DNA from: Prevotellaceae bacterium UBA1710
GTDB taxonomy: Bacteria; Bacteroidota; Bacteroidia; Bacteroidales; Bacteroidaceae
DNA length: 64,000 bases
Reading direction: 5' to 3'
Assembly: GCA_002317355.1 (NCBI GenBank)
Contig: DCJC01000006.1
Span: 20,649 to 84,648 of the forward strand
The position numbers and the translations under genes are program-made. Shown here piece by piece: positions 25,986 through 35,114 of the stretch. The notes beneath the pieces were generated by a model. The model made no database searches, was not told the origin of the DNA, and worked only from the letters and a program-made list of their open reading frames with translations. The first letter of the stretch is position 1; every line of letters starts with the position of its first letter.

Positions 25986-27134
25986 ATGGAAATTACAACT
26001 ATATCACTCTCTATATCAATGGTGGTACTGCTGCTTGCAGCGGTATCACCCTTGGTTTCTCCTTTCTTCCGTCTGCCTAAGCGAAACGATAATGACTCAG
26101 CAGCAATAGGCGACAATGGAGATAAACCAGTATCAGTAGTAATCATTTCACACGATAATGCTCCAGAGCTTGAAAAGCATCTGCCTGAATTTCTTTCACA
26201 GAAATATAATGCAGAGTTCCAGGTTATTGTAGTAGCAGACGAACGCGACTCCGAGACTGATGATGTCATAAAGAGATTCTCTTCTGATCCACATCTTTAT
26301 GCCACCTTCATGCCTCTTTCATCACGCTATATAAGTCGTAAGAAACTGGCTATAACACTTGGTATCAAGGCAGCAAAGCATCCTTGGGTCATCATTACCG
26401 ACGCATGGTGTATGCCTGAGAGCGACGAGTGGTTACACTCTTTTGCATCTAATCTTGATGACTCTACAGATGTTGTGCTTGGCTATTCTCACTATGATGA
26501 GGAAGCACCATCACACTATCACTTTGAGAACATCGTAAATGCAGCAATTAATCTTCGTGCTGCACAAAAAGATAGTGCCTATGCTTCTGCTTCACGAGTT
26601 GTTGCTATCAAGAAAGATAACTTCCTTGAAGGCGACGGATATCTTGGAAGCCTCAACCTGATGCGTGGAGAGTACGATTTCCTCGTTAATAAATTTGGAA
26701 GAGGTTACAATACAGCTACAGCATTCACTCCTACGGCTTTCCTTTGTGAAGACACACCATTTGCAAAGCGTTGGTCAGAGAATCACCTTTTTGCCATAAA
26801 TACTGGCAGACAGCTTGAGGGCCATTGGCTCTACACACTCATGCGTCAGCTTGATATGGTTTTGATGAACCTTACAAATATTGCATCTATTGGCGCTATA
26901 GTTTATGGAGCGATTAAAGAAGACTGGATTGTAATGGGTGCAGGTATCTTCGCACTCATCTTCACATACATTATCCTGAGCCTTTTGGCTAAGAGGGCAA
27001 TGCGCCGTTTTAACTGCTCAGTGAATCCATTCATAGTCCCATTTATGGCTTATACCCAACCACTTAGGAATTTGGGTTGGAGACTTCGCTATTACTTTGC
27101 AAACAAGAACGATTTCATCACACATAAGATTTGA
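25986..27134 (+). CDS. Membrane-anchored family 2 glycosyltransferase
   Basis: The protein has an N-terminal membrane segment (about 5-27), a GT-A domain starting PVSVVIISHDNAPELEKHL with the nucleotide-sugar Asp region IITDAWCMPES, and two C-terminal membrane segments (about 300-335). Such proteins add sugars to lipid-linked or surface glycans at the cytoplasmic face. The acceptor is unknown. Its stop overlaps the start of the next gene by 4 bp. Confidence 0.88.
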   Translation: MEITTISLSISMVVLLLAAVSPLVSPFFRLPKRNDNDSAAIGDNGDKPVSVVIISHDNAPELEKHLPEFLSQKYNAEFQVIVVADERDSETDDVIKRFSSDPHLYATFMPLSSRYISRKKLAITLGIKAAKHPWVIITDAWCMPESDEWLHSFASNLDDSTDVVLGYSHYDEEAPSHYHFENIVNAAINLRAAQKDSAYASASRVVAIKKDNFLEGDGYLGSLNLMRGEYDFLVNKFGRGYNTATAFTPTAFLCEDTPFAKRWSENHLFAINTGRQLEGHWLYTLMRQLDMVLMNLTNIASIGAIVYGAIKEDWIVMGAGIFALIFTYIILSLLAKRAMRRFNCSVNPFIVPFMAYTQPLRNLGWRLRYYFANKNDFITHKI

Positions 27135-28198
27135 GAATCATTCACTATATACCAAGAACTGACACCGCCAACACTTCTGTCACGGAATACGTCAACTGTC
27201 TCGTACGCTCAACAGCGCGCGTTGCGGAGACGTATGTCATAACGCAGAAGGATCTCGGTTCTGGTGCCATTATGGTGAGGTCACGTTTCTTGCGTAAACT
27301 CAAGGAACTGCAGCCTGATATCGTTCATGTTCATGCAGCATGGGATTCTACAGCTGCCCTCATTGAGCATGCAGCACGCACACATGGCTATTATACAATA
27401 GTATCAGTACATGGTGCACTTGCTCCAGAAGTAATGGAGCTTGCATTCTTCAAGCACAAACTACCTCGTATCATAGGATATGAGTTCCAGATGGTGCGTA
27501 ACTGTAGTGCTGTAGTAGCTGTTAGTGAGGACGATGCAAAGCAGGTTAAGCAATTAGGATGGAAGAAGCGAATTATCACTATCCCCCACCCTTCACTCAA
27601 GCTCACCAACGATGATGAGACACAGGAGCTCATCATGTCAATATATCGTCAGGTGCTCGACACCAACTACATGGCGCGCATAACTGATGATGAGATAAAG
27701 TTCATACAAGAGTGTGTTCGTATGGCATTATGGCCTGATGACACACAAGATAAAACAGAAATAAAAACCGAGGGACTCTCATTCCGACGCATATATATCT
27801 ATGCACATGATAATGTCATCACCGATCTGCTGATGAATGGTGCACAGAAGCTCGGAATACAGATGCCTACTCGACCAGACGTATCTGCAATGCCTCGATT
27901 CAAGGTTAAGCAGAAGCACAACACAGACATAAACAGTTATCAGAAACTCAACGACGCAATATCTGCCGTCATTCCAGGAACGAAAATTGAGATAGGTCGC
28001 ACACCTGCGGGAGCAACAACCTACCGCACATTATGCGATGTATTCCAGACATTACGTTTCAACGATTATGACGAAGATCAGTTCGCTGAGATAATAAAGA
28101 AGAAAGGCATTGGAAAGTTCACCGCTCGCTTACTCTACCAGATGCAGCAGCTATTCGGTCTTGAACTTGGCTACATGCCAATTCTTCCTAAAAAGTAA
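27131..28198 (+). CDS. Family 4-like glycosyltransferase with divergent C-terminal half
   Basis: The N-terminal half (about 1-165) is a GT4-type Rossmann domain: DIVHVHAAWDSTAA, SVHGALAPEVME, VVAVSEDDAKQV, IITIPHPS. The usual second GT-B domain with the E-x7-E motif is not evident; residues about 170-355 form an unrelated-looking helical region with RIYIYAHDNVITDLL. The start is TTG at 27131, overlapping the GT2 stop (TTGA). With the upstream GT2 it forms a two-gene glycan module, fused by coupling. Confidence 0.75.
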   Translation: MRIIHYIPRTDTANTSVTEYVNCLVRSTARVAETYVITQKDLGSGAIMVRSRFLRKLKELQPDIVHVHAAWDSTAALIEHAARTHGYYTIVSVHGALAPEVMELAFFKHKLPRIIGYEFQMVRNCSAVVAVSEDDAKQVKQLGWKKRIITIPHPSLKLTNDDETQELIMSIYRQVLDTNYMARITDDEIKFIQECVRMALWPDDTQDKTEIKTEGLSFRRIYIYAHDNVITDLLMNGAQKLGIQMPTRPDVSAMPRFKVKQKHNTDINSYQKLNDAISAVIPGTKIEIGRTPAGATTYRTLCDVFQTLRFNDYDEDQFAEIIKKKGIGKFTARLLYQMQQLFGLELGYMPILPKK

Positions 28199-28206
28199 AA
28201 AACTCA

Positions 28207-30192
28207 ATGAATAATACGCACGAAATAGAAAAGGACATGCATTATCTGCAACTGCTTGGAACATCATTCCCTACTATTGCAGAAGCGGCAACAGAGATTA
28301 TCAACCTCTCAGCCATCCTTAACCTACCAAAAGGAACTGAACATTTCCTCGCAGACATACATGGTGAACATGAGGCATTCCTCCATATCATCAAGAATGC
28401 CTCTGGAAACATCAAACGTAAGGTTACCGAACTCTTCGGGAACACATTGCGCGAGTCAGAATTGAAGGAGCTATGCACACTAATATATTATCCAGAACAG
28501 AAGCTGCAACTTGTTAAGGCTCAGGAGCAAGACATCGATGACTGGTATCATATCACCATGCATCAGCTTGTACGAGTATTCCGTGAGGTATCTTCAAAAT
28601 ATACCCGTTCTAAGGTATCCAAGGCTCTACCAAAGGAATTCTCATACATCCTTCAAGAACTTCTGAATGAGCAGAATACCGATGGAGCAAAGGCTGCATA
28701 CGTAAACGGAATCATCGATACAATCGTAACTACAGGTAGAGCAGATGCCTTTATCATAGCAATAGCAAACGTAATACAGCGTCTATCTATCGACCAGTTG
28801 CATATTCTTGGTGATGTATATGACCGTGGACCAGGTGCGCATATCATCATGGATTATCTCTCACAATATCATTCATGGGATATACAATGGGGAAACCATG
28901 ACATTCTTTGGATGGGAGCATCAGCAGGAAACGATGCATGTATCTGTAACGTTATCCGACTCTCACTTCGCTACGCAAACCTCACAACACTCGAAGATGG
29001 CTATGGTATCAACCTAATGCCTCTCGCAGCATATGCGATGGAGCATTACAGCAACGATCCATGTGAGGTATTCCGCCCAATCCTCAACTCTGAGAATCGT
29101 GATCGTTTCGACGAAAAGACACTCCGCCTAATGGCAATGATGCACAAGGCGATTGTTATTCTTCAGTTCAAAGCAGAGGCAGAGGTATTCTTGCGCAACC
29201 CACAATGGCAGATGCAGGATAGATGTCAGCTCAGAGATATTGACTATACAAAGGGAACTATAATACTCGATGGCAAAGAGTATAAGCTTACAGATACTCA
29301 TTTCCCTTCTGTTGATCCAGAAAATCCTCTCGCCTTCACAGAAGAAGAGAAGGTAATAATGAAGCGTTTGCACCATTCTTTCCGCGTGTCTGAGAAACTG
29401 CAACGCCACATGCGTACAATTCTCTCACATGGATGTATGTACGCTATATTCAATAGCAATCTACTCTTCCACGCATCTGTTCCTCTCAATGAAGATGGAT
29501 CGCTTAAGGAAGTTGAAATACAACCTGGTAAGAAGTACGCAGGTAAGGATCTTCTCCATCAGACAGGTCTTATCATTCGTTCTGCCTTCCAAAATGATAC
29601 TCCTAAAGCAGATAAACAATATGCTAAGGATTATTTCCTCTACCTCTGGTGCGGTAAGGATTCACCTCTCTTCGACAAATCAAAGATGGCAACATTCGAG
29701 CGCTATTTCATCAGCGAAAAAGAAACTCATATTGAGGAGAAGGGTAACTTCTTCCGTCTTCGCAACGATGAAAAGGCTGTAGATGGAATCCTTGATGCAT
29801 TCGGTGTTACAGGAGACAACCGCCATATCATAAACGGTCACGTACCTGTTCACGTTGCAAAAGGCGAGAGTCCAATCAAGGCAGGTGGTAAACTCATGGT
29901 TATCGATGGTGGCTTCGCGGAGCCTTACCATAAGGAAACAGGCATAGCAGGCTATACTCTCGTTTATCACAGTAGAGGCTTTGAACTTGTTCAACACGAG
30001 CCATTTACAAGTAGTAAGGATGCTGTAGAACGAGGAACAGACATTAAGTCAACCAAGCAAATCGTAGAGATAAGCGGACATCGCATGCTCGTAGGAGATA
30101 CTGACCGTGGTCGTGAACTTCAGCAGCAGATAGATGACCTTACAAAACTTCTCTACGCATACCGACACGGATATATCAAAGAAAAGAAATAA
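28207..30192 (+). CDS. fbp: Fructose-1,6-bisphosphatase, class 3
   Basis: Class 3 FBPases are large Mn-dependent phosphatases of gluconeogenesis found in Firmicutes and Bacteroidetes. The 661 residues match. Calcineurin-type metal motifs are HILGDVYDRGPGAH and QWGNHDILWMGA, with later INGHVPVHVAKGESP and VIDGGFAEPYH. Nothing is missing. Downstream genes begin within 10 bp. Confidence 0.97.
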   Translation: MNNTHEIEKDMHYLQLLGTSFPTIAEAATEIINLSAILNLPKGTEHFLADIHGEHEAFLHIIKNASGNIKRKVTELFGNTLRESELKELCTLIYYPEQKLQLVKAQEQDIDDWYHITMHQLVRVFREVSSKYTRSKVSKALPKEFSYILQELLNEQNTDGAKAAYVNGIIDTIVTTGRADAFIIAIANVIQRLSIDQLHILGDVYDRGPGAHIIMDYLSQYHSWDIQWGNHDILWMGASAGNDACICNVIRLSLRYANLTTLEDGYGINLMPLAAYAMEHYSNDPCEVFRPILNSENRDRFDEKTLRLMAMMHKAIVILQFKAEAEVFLRNPQWQMQDRCQLRDIDYTKGTIILDGKEYKLTDTHFPSVDPENPLAFTEEEKVIMKRLHHSFRVSEKLQRHMRTILSHGCMYAIFNSNLLFHASVPLNEDGSLKEVEIQPGKKYAGKDLLHQTGLIIRSAFQNDTPKADKQYAKDYFLYLWCGKDSPLFDKSKMATFERYFISEKETHIEEKGNFFRLRNDEKAVDGILDAFGVTGDNRHIINGHVPVHVAKGESPIKAGGKLMVIDGGFAEPYHKETGIAGYTLVYHSRGFELVQHEPFTSSKDAVERGTDIKSTKQIVEISGHRMLVGDTDRGRELQQQIDDLTKLLYAYRHGYIKEKK

Positions 30193-30201
30193 AACTTAAA
30201 T

Positions 30202-30846
30202 ATGACCAATAAATTCGCTGCGGCTCTGTTCGACCTCGACGGAGTTGTGTTCGATACCGAACCGCAATATACAGTCTACTGGGGAGGCGTGATGCGCAAG
30301 TTCCGTCCTGACACCCCAGGATTAGAGTACACCATAAAAGGCTCTACCCTCACTCGTATCTTCGAGGATTTCCTTCCTGATGTTCCAGAAGAATATGACA
30401 ACATCATCAAGGGACTCGATGAATTCGAGCGTAACATGGATTATCCATTCGTAGAGGGCTTTGAGGAATTCGTAAGAGACTGTCGTAAAAATGGTCTCAA
30501 GACTGCCATTGTGACTTCATCAAACAAGCCTAAGATGGAAAGCGTACTCAAGAAGCGCCCTGAAATCAAAGAACTCTTTGACGCTATCCTTATGTCAGAG
30601 GACTTCGAGTTCAGCAAGCCTCATCCTGACTGCTACATCAAAGGTGCAGAACGATTTGGTGCAAAGCCAGAGGATTGCCTTGTGTTTGAAGACAGTTTCA
30701 ATGGTCTTAAGTCTGGTTGTGCATCTGGCGGTGTCGTAGTGGGGTTATCTACCTCTAACCCAGAGGATGCCATAAGCGAATACTGCGACATAGTGATACC
30801 CGATTACAAAGGAATCGACTATAACACACTTATTTCAAGATTATGA
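30202..30846 (+). CDS. HAD-superfamily phosphatase (beta-phosphoglucomutase-like)
   Basis: The nucleophile motif FDLDGVVFDTE places D11 and D13, followed by a C1 helical cap (about 17-85), motif II VTSSNKPKM, motif III Lys in FSKPHPD and motif IV VFEDSFNGLKSG. The 214-residue size fits sugar phosphatases or phosphoglucomutases; the substrate cannot be inferred. It overlaps the next gene by 4 bp. Confidence 0.9.
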   Translation: MTNKFAAALFDLDGVVFDTEPQYTVYWGGVMRKFRPDTPGLEYTIKGSTLTRIFEDFLPDVPEEYDNIIKGLDEFERNMDYPFVEGFEEFVRDCRKNGLKTAIVTSSNKPKMESVLKKRPEIKELFDAILMSEDFEFSKPHPDCYIKGAERFGAKPEDCLVFEDSFNGLKSGCASGGVVVGLSTSNPEDAISEYCDIVIPDYKGIDYNTLISRL

Positions 30847-31472
30847 AACGATTAATTTCAATCTTTGCGAGTATGATGCTCGTTGCTTCTGCTTCGGCTC
30901 AAACATACTATACAAAGTATTTTAACGATAAGGCACTCGTAGAAAAGGCTACGGCATGGAAGACAAGCACCGAAGCATGGGGCGGAGTCTTCACAAAGGC
31001 TAAGCCTCATCAAAGCGTGAACGCAGCCGATTTCTATCTGCAGTATCAGAAGAATAAGGCAGAATGGGATAAGCTCTTCAAGTGGCTACAGGAAACCGAT
31101 CTTCTCACCGTTCCTAAGGGTAAGATGAAACTGGAGGGTACTGACATTACAATCAGCATAGAGGATTCAAAGAACGAGCCTTTAGAGAAACGTAAGACAG
31201 AGTCACATCATCACAACTGCGACTTCATGCTCGTAGTTAAGGGAATAGAACGTTTTGGAGTACTCGATCACTTCTCTTCCACCACAACAGGACAATGGAA
31301 ACCTGACGTGATTCGATATGAATATGACAAATCAAAGACTCGTTTCTATGACTCACGCCCTGACGAGTTCTTCATCTTCTTCCCAAACGATTGGCACATA
31401 GCCAAAGTTGCCAACGACACCAACGACCAGAACATACGCGTTATCGTTGCAAAGGTCAAGTATGTTGAGTAA
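30843..31472 (+). CDS. Secreted YhcH/YjgK/YiaL-like (DUF386) protein
   Basis: A signal peptide (MKRLISIFASMMLVASASAQ) precedes a DUF386 cupin-like domain. The LEGTDITISIED, HNCDFMLVVKGIERFGV and FIFFPNDWHIAKVA segments include the conserved His and acidic metal ligands. Relatives act in sugar-acid handling; most lack a signal peptide, so periplasmic location is noteworthy. Coupled to the HAD gene by a 4-bp overlap. Confidence 0.85.
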   Translation: MKRLISIFASMMLVASASAQTYYTKYFNDKALVEKATAWKTSTEAWGGVFTKAKPHQSVNAADFYLQYQKNKAEWDKLFKWLQETDLLTVPKGKMKLEGTDITISIEDSKNEPLEKRKTESHHHNCDFMLVVKGIERFGVLDHFSSTTTGQWKPDVIRYEYDKSKTRFYDSRPDEFFIFFPNDWHIAKVANDTNDQNIRVIVAKVKYVE

Positions 31473-31527
31473 TAGATTAGGGATTAAGGATTAAAGAGTA
31501 AAGGAGAGAGAGTAAAGTTTAATGAAT
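31473..31527. repeat. GGATTAA/AGTAAAG iterated tract
   Basis: The spacer before rsmG uses the same words as 22637-22705 (AGATTAGGGATTAAGG, AGAGTAAAG). Confidence 0.75.
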
Positions 31528-31535
31528 AAAGCAAA

Positions 31536-32159
31536 ATGGTAAATATAATATACAAATACTTTCCAAATCTCACCGACGAGCAGAAGGCACAATTCGCTAA
31601 GCTCGACGAGCTGTATCGTGATTGGAATTCAAAGATCAACGTAATATCTCGCAAGGATATTGACAACCTCTACGAGCATCACGTACTCCATTCACTTGCT
31701 ATTGGCAAAGCACTTAACTTCAAGCCAGGCACAAAGATTATGGATTTCGGATGCGGAGGTGGATTCCCTGGAATTCCTTTGGCAATTCTCTTCCCTGAGT
31801 GCCAGTTCAAACTCATTGATGGTACAGGTAAGAAGATACGTGTGTGCCAGGAGGTTTCTGCAGCTATAGGTCTTAAGAACCTCACAGCAGAGCATCTTCG
31901 TGGTGAAGACGAGAAAGGCAAGTATGACTTCATCGTTTCACGTGCCGTTATGCCACTTCCTGACATGGTAAAGATTGTGAAGAAGAACGTTAGCAAGGAA
32001 CAGCGCAACGCTATGCCTAATGGTATCTTCTGCCTCAAGGGTGGTGACCTTCAGGGCGAGTGTCATCAATTCCGCAATATCGTGGAGATGACTGACCTTA
32101 CGTCCTATTTCAAAGAGGAATGGTTCAAAGAGAAGCACCTTGTATATTTGCCAGTTTAG
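31536..32159 (+). CDS. rsmG: 16S rRNA (guanine-527 N7) methyltransferase
   Basis: RsmG methylates G527 of 16S rRNA with SAM. The SAM motif is MDFGCGGGFPGIPLAI (about 68-83), preceded by NVISRKDIDNLYEHHVLHS and followed by FIVSRAVMPL. The 207 residues are full length. Confidence 0.96.
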   Translation: MVNIIYKYFPNLTDEQKAQFAKLDELYRDWNSKINVISRKDIDNLYEHHVLHSLAIGKALNFKPGTKIMDFGCGGGFPGIPLAILFPECQFKLIDGTGKKIRVCQEVSAAIGLKNLTAEHLRGEDEKGKYDFIVSRAVMPLPDMVKIVKKNVSKEQRNAMPNGIFCLKGGDLQGECHQFRNIVEMTDLTSYFKEEWFKEKHLVYLPV

Positions 32160-32261
32160 AATTGAATAAGGAATAAAAGAATTAAGGAATAAGGTTTGAT
32201 AGCGTTTTCTCACAAAAACAAACAAACACTAATCCTTATTCCATCAACTTTCAACATAAAA

Positions 32262-32906
32262 ATGTTAACAATAAAGAAATTCGAGGTTAATCCTCTACAG
32301 GAGAATTGCTACGTAGTCAGCGATGAAACAAAAGAATGTATGATCGTTGACTGTGGTGCTTTCTACCCACAAGAGATTCAAGCCATTACCAACTATATTC
32401 TTGAGAACAATCTCAAGCCTGTTGTTTGCGCACTCACACACGCACACTTTGATCACATCTATGGTGTTCGTGCAATCTGCGACCGATATAACATGAAGCC
32501 AATCCTCTCAAAGAAGGATGAGGAACTCTACCTCACATTCAAGGATCAGGTGCGTATGTTCATGCAGTCAGATGTTGACTTCGACATGCCAGAGATTGGT
32601 GGTTTCGTGAAGGATAAGGATCTCGTTAAGTTCGGTAATCAGGAGTTCCGTGTTATTGAAACTCCAGGACACACTCGTGGTGGTGTCTTCTACTATAATG
32701 AGGCAGAGAAAGTAGCATTCTCTGGCGATACCCTATTCCAAGGTTCCATCGGCAGAACAGACCTCCCTGGTGGAAGCATGTTCCAGATAATTCAGTCGTT
32801 ACGCATGGTAACTCAGTTGCCTGACGATGTAAAGGTATATTCTGGACATGGCCCTGAAACTACCATCGGCTATGAACTTGCAAGTAACCCATACCTCGAC
32901 AGGTAA
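32262..32906 (+). CDS. Metallo-beta-lactamase-fold hydrolase (glyoxalase II-like)
   Basis: The start at 32262 ([16 protein letters not shown]) gives 214 residues; the upstream ATG lies in an iterated spacer. The metal motif is [10 protein letters not shown] (H60, H62, D64, H65), with later [24 protein letters not shown] and [12 protein letters not shown] histidines and Asp. It belongs to the YcbL-type hydroxyacylglutathione-hydrolase-like group. The stop overlaps the ruvC start by 1 bp. Confidence 0.92.
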   Translation: MLTIKKFEVNPLQENCYVVSDETKECMIVDCGAFYPQEIQAITNYILENNLKPVVCALTHAHFDHIYGVRAICDRYNMKPILSKKDEELYLTFKDQVRMFMQSDVDFDMPEIGGFVKDKDLVKFGNQEFRVIETPGHTRGGVFYYNEAEKVAFSGDTLFQGSIGRTDLPGGSMFQIIQSLRMVTQLPDDVKVYSGHGPETTIGYELASNPYLDR

Positions 32907-33574
32907 TGAATAAGGCAAGAGGCGAAAAGATAATCATCGGTATCGACCCGGGTACAAATGTCATGGGCTATGGTGTCATCAAGGCTATCGGTCAGAAAGC
33001 AGAGATGGTGGCTATGGGTGTTATCGACATGCGTAAGGAAGATGACCCATATCTACGCCTCGGACATATCTTTGAACGCGTAACTGGCATCATCGACTCA
33101 TATCTGCCTGATGAGATGGCTATTGAGGCTCCATTCTTCGGCAAGAACGTACAGTCGATGCTCAAACTGGGAAGAGCACAGGGGGTAGCCATCGCAGCTG
33201 CTATCCAGCATGGTGTACCAATCCACGAGTATGCACCAATGAAGATCAAAATGGCTATCACAGGAACTGGTACGGCAAGTAAGGAACAGGTGGCTGGAAT
33301 GCTACAACGTATCCTTAAGCTTGACAAAGAAGAGATGCCAAAGTTCATGGACGCAACCGATGCACTTGGTGCTGCTTACTGCCATTTCATGCAGATGAAT
33401 CGACCTGAAACTGGCGTTCATTACTCTAGCTGGAAAGATTTTGTCAACAAGAATAAAGACAAGGCGGGAGGCTCTGCGAAAGTGGCAGAATCCAACAGCA
33501 ATAGCACAGGCAAGAGAAAACTATCCCCAAAAGAGCAGTTACTTGCAGCCATCCAAGCGAGCAAAAAGAAATAA
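32906..33574 (+). CDS. ruvC: Holliday junction resolvase RuvC
   Basis: RuvC cuts Holliday junctions with RuvAB. Catalytic acids are D14 in [12 protein letters not shown], Glu in [11 protein letters not shown], and Asp in [13 protein letters not shown]. The core ends near residue 170; an extra low-complexity Ser/Lys tail of about 50 residues (ending [18 protein letters not shown]) extends the protein to 222. Confidence 0.96.
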   Translation: MNKARGEKIIIGIDPGTNVMGYGVIKAIGQKAEMVAMGVIDMRKEDDPYLRLGHIFERVTGIIDSYLPDEMAIEAPFFGKNVQSMLKLGRAQGVAIAAAIQHGVPIHEYAPMKIKMAITGTGTASKEQVAGMLQRILKLDKEEMPKFMDATDALGAAYCHFMQMNRPETGVHYSSWKDFVNKNKDKAGGSAKVAESNSNSTGKRKLSPKEQLLAAIQASKKK

Positions 33575-33608
33575 CCAAATTAGAAACTAGTAATTTGTAA
33601 CTAAATAA

Positions 33609-35099
33609 ATGATCATTTCAATCAATCAGGGTGTAACTCGTATGCCTGCATGGCGTATGGCACAGCCCGTTGACTTTTCTCTCCTTGACGGAGAACACAT
33701 CGCTATCGTAGGCGGTAATGCCTCTGGCAAATCTATGTTCGTTGACATCATCACGAGCGCTCATCCATTGCTCATGAAGAATGTTGAATACGACTTCTCG
33801 CCAAAGACAAGCAAACTGGCATCTGATAACATCAAATACATCACATTCCGCGACTGCTATGGTGGCGACAGCGACCGCAACTACTATCTTCAGCAGCGTT
33901 GGAATCAGCATGATATCGACGAGAACACTCCTACCGTAGAGAAACTTCTCGACGAGGCATATCGTGTAACAGGTCCTGATACCGAAGAGCGTCGTGCTAT
34001 GAAGGAGCATCTGTACGATATCTTCAACCTCAGATACCTTCTCGACAAATACATCATTCTGCTCTCTTCTGGTGAGCTTCGCAAGTTCCAGTTGGCAAAG
34101 ACTCTCATGGGCGATCCACGTGTACTCATCATGGATAATCCATTCATTGGTCTTGATAAGGAGACACGCCAGCAGCTTCGTGAGCTCCTTGAGCAAATTT
34201 CAAAGGAACGTGCACTTCAGATTATTCTCGTTCTTGCCAAGGACGAAGACATACCTCACTTCATCACTCATGTGGTGGAGGTTAAGGATATGGTTGTAAT
34301 GCCAAAGGTTGGTCGTGAAGAGTACCTCAGTGCAAAGAGCAAGGAAGAAAAGAAAGAGAACAAGGAACCTCTCTCACAAGAGTTCAAGGATATCATTCTA
34401 AATATGCCATACAACAATAATGAGTATAACACTCAGGAGGTTGTACGCATGAATAATGTATGTATCCGCTATGGCGAGCGCACTATCCTCAAGGATCTCA
34501 ACTGGACAGTAATGAACGGTCAACGTTGGGCTCTCAAAGGTCAGAATGGCGCTGGTAAGTCAACACTTCTCTCTCTCGTATGTGCAGATAATCCTCAGTC
34601 GTATGCCTGCGACATTGTTCTCTTCGACCATCAGCGTGGATCTGGCGAGACGATATGGGATATCAAGAAGCACATCGGTTACGTATCACCAGAGATGCAC
34701 CGAGCTTACAATCGTGATATGCCAGCAATCCGTATCGTTGCAAGCGGTTTGAAGGATTCTGTAGGCCTCTATGTAAAGCCTTCAGAGAAAGATTACGAGC
34801 AATGCCGTATCTGGATGAAGATATTCGGAATAGAAGACCTCGCCGAGAAAACATTCCTTAAACTCTCAAGTGGCGAACAGCGTATGGTTCTCCTTGCACG
34901 TGCCTTCGTCAAAGATCCAGAACTTCTCATCCTCGATGAGCCACTTCACGGTCTTGACAAAGAACGTGGCGAAATGGTAAAGGAGATTATCGATGCATTC
35001 TGTGCCCGCAAGAACAAGACTCTCATCATGGTTACTCACTATGAGGAGAATCTTCCACGCTGTATCACAGACCACATCTACTTAAAAAAGAACGTATAA
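33609..35099 (+). CDS. Tandem ABC ATPase of the ModF/PhrA type
   Basis: Two ABC domains are joined without membrane segments. NBD1: Walker A GGNASGKS, signature LSSGELRK, Walker B LIMDNPFIGLD. NBD2: GQNGAGKST, LSSGEQR, LILDEPLHGLD. NBD1 has Asn in place of the catalytic Glu (MDN against LDE), so probably only NBD2 hydrolyses ATP fully. ModF-like proteins are soluble; function is unclear. The lack of a transmembrane partner in the neighbourhood supports that. Confidence 0.88.
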   Translation: MIISINQGVTRMPAWRMAQPVDFSLLDGEHIAIVGGNASGKSMFVDIITSAHPLLMKNVEYDFSPKTSKLASDNIKYITFRDCYGGDSDRNYYLQQRWNQHDIDENTPTVEKLLDEAYRVTGPDTEERRAMKEHLYDIFNLRYLLDKYIILLSSGELRKFQLAKTLMGDPRVLIMDNPFIGLDKETRQQLRELLEQISKERALQIILVLAKDEDIPHFITHVVEVKDMVVMPKVGREEYLSAKSKEEKKENKEPLSQEFKDIILNMPYNNNEYNTQEVVRMNNVCIRYGERTILKDLNWTVMNGQRWALKGQNGAGKSTLLSLVCADNPQSYACDIVLFDHQRGSGETIWDIKKHIGYVSPEMHRAYNRDMPAIRIVASGLKDSVGLYVKPSEKDYEQCRIWMKIFGIEDLAEKTFLKLSSGEQRMVLLARAFVKDPELLILDEPLHGLDKERGEMVKEIIDAFCARKNKTLIMVTHYEENLPRCITDHIYLKKNV

Positions 35100-35114
35100 A
35101 ACCTAAAATATAAT

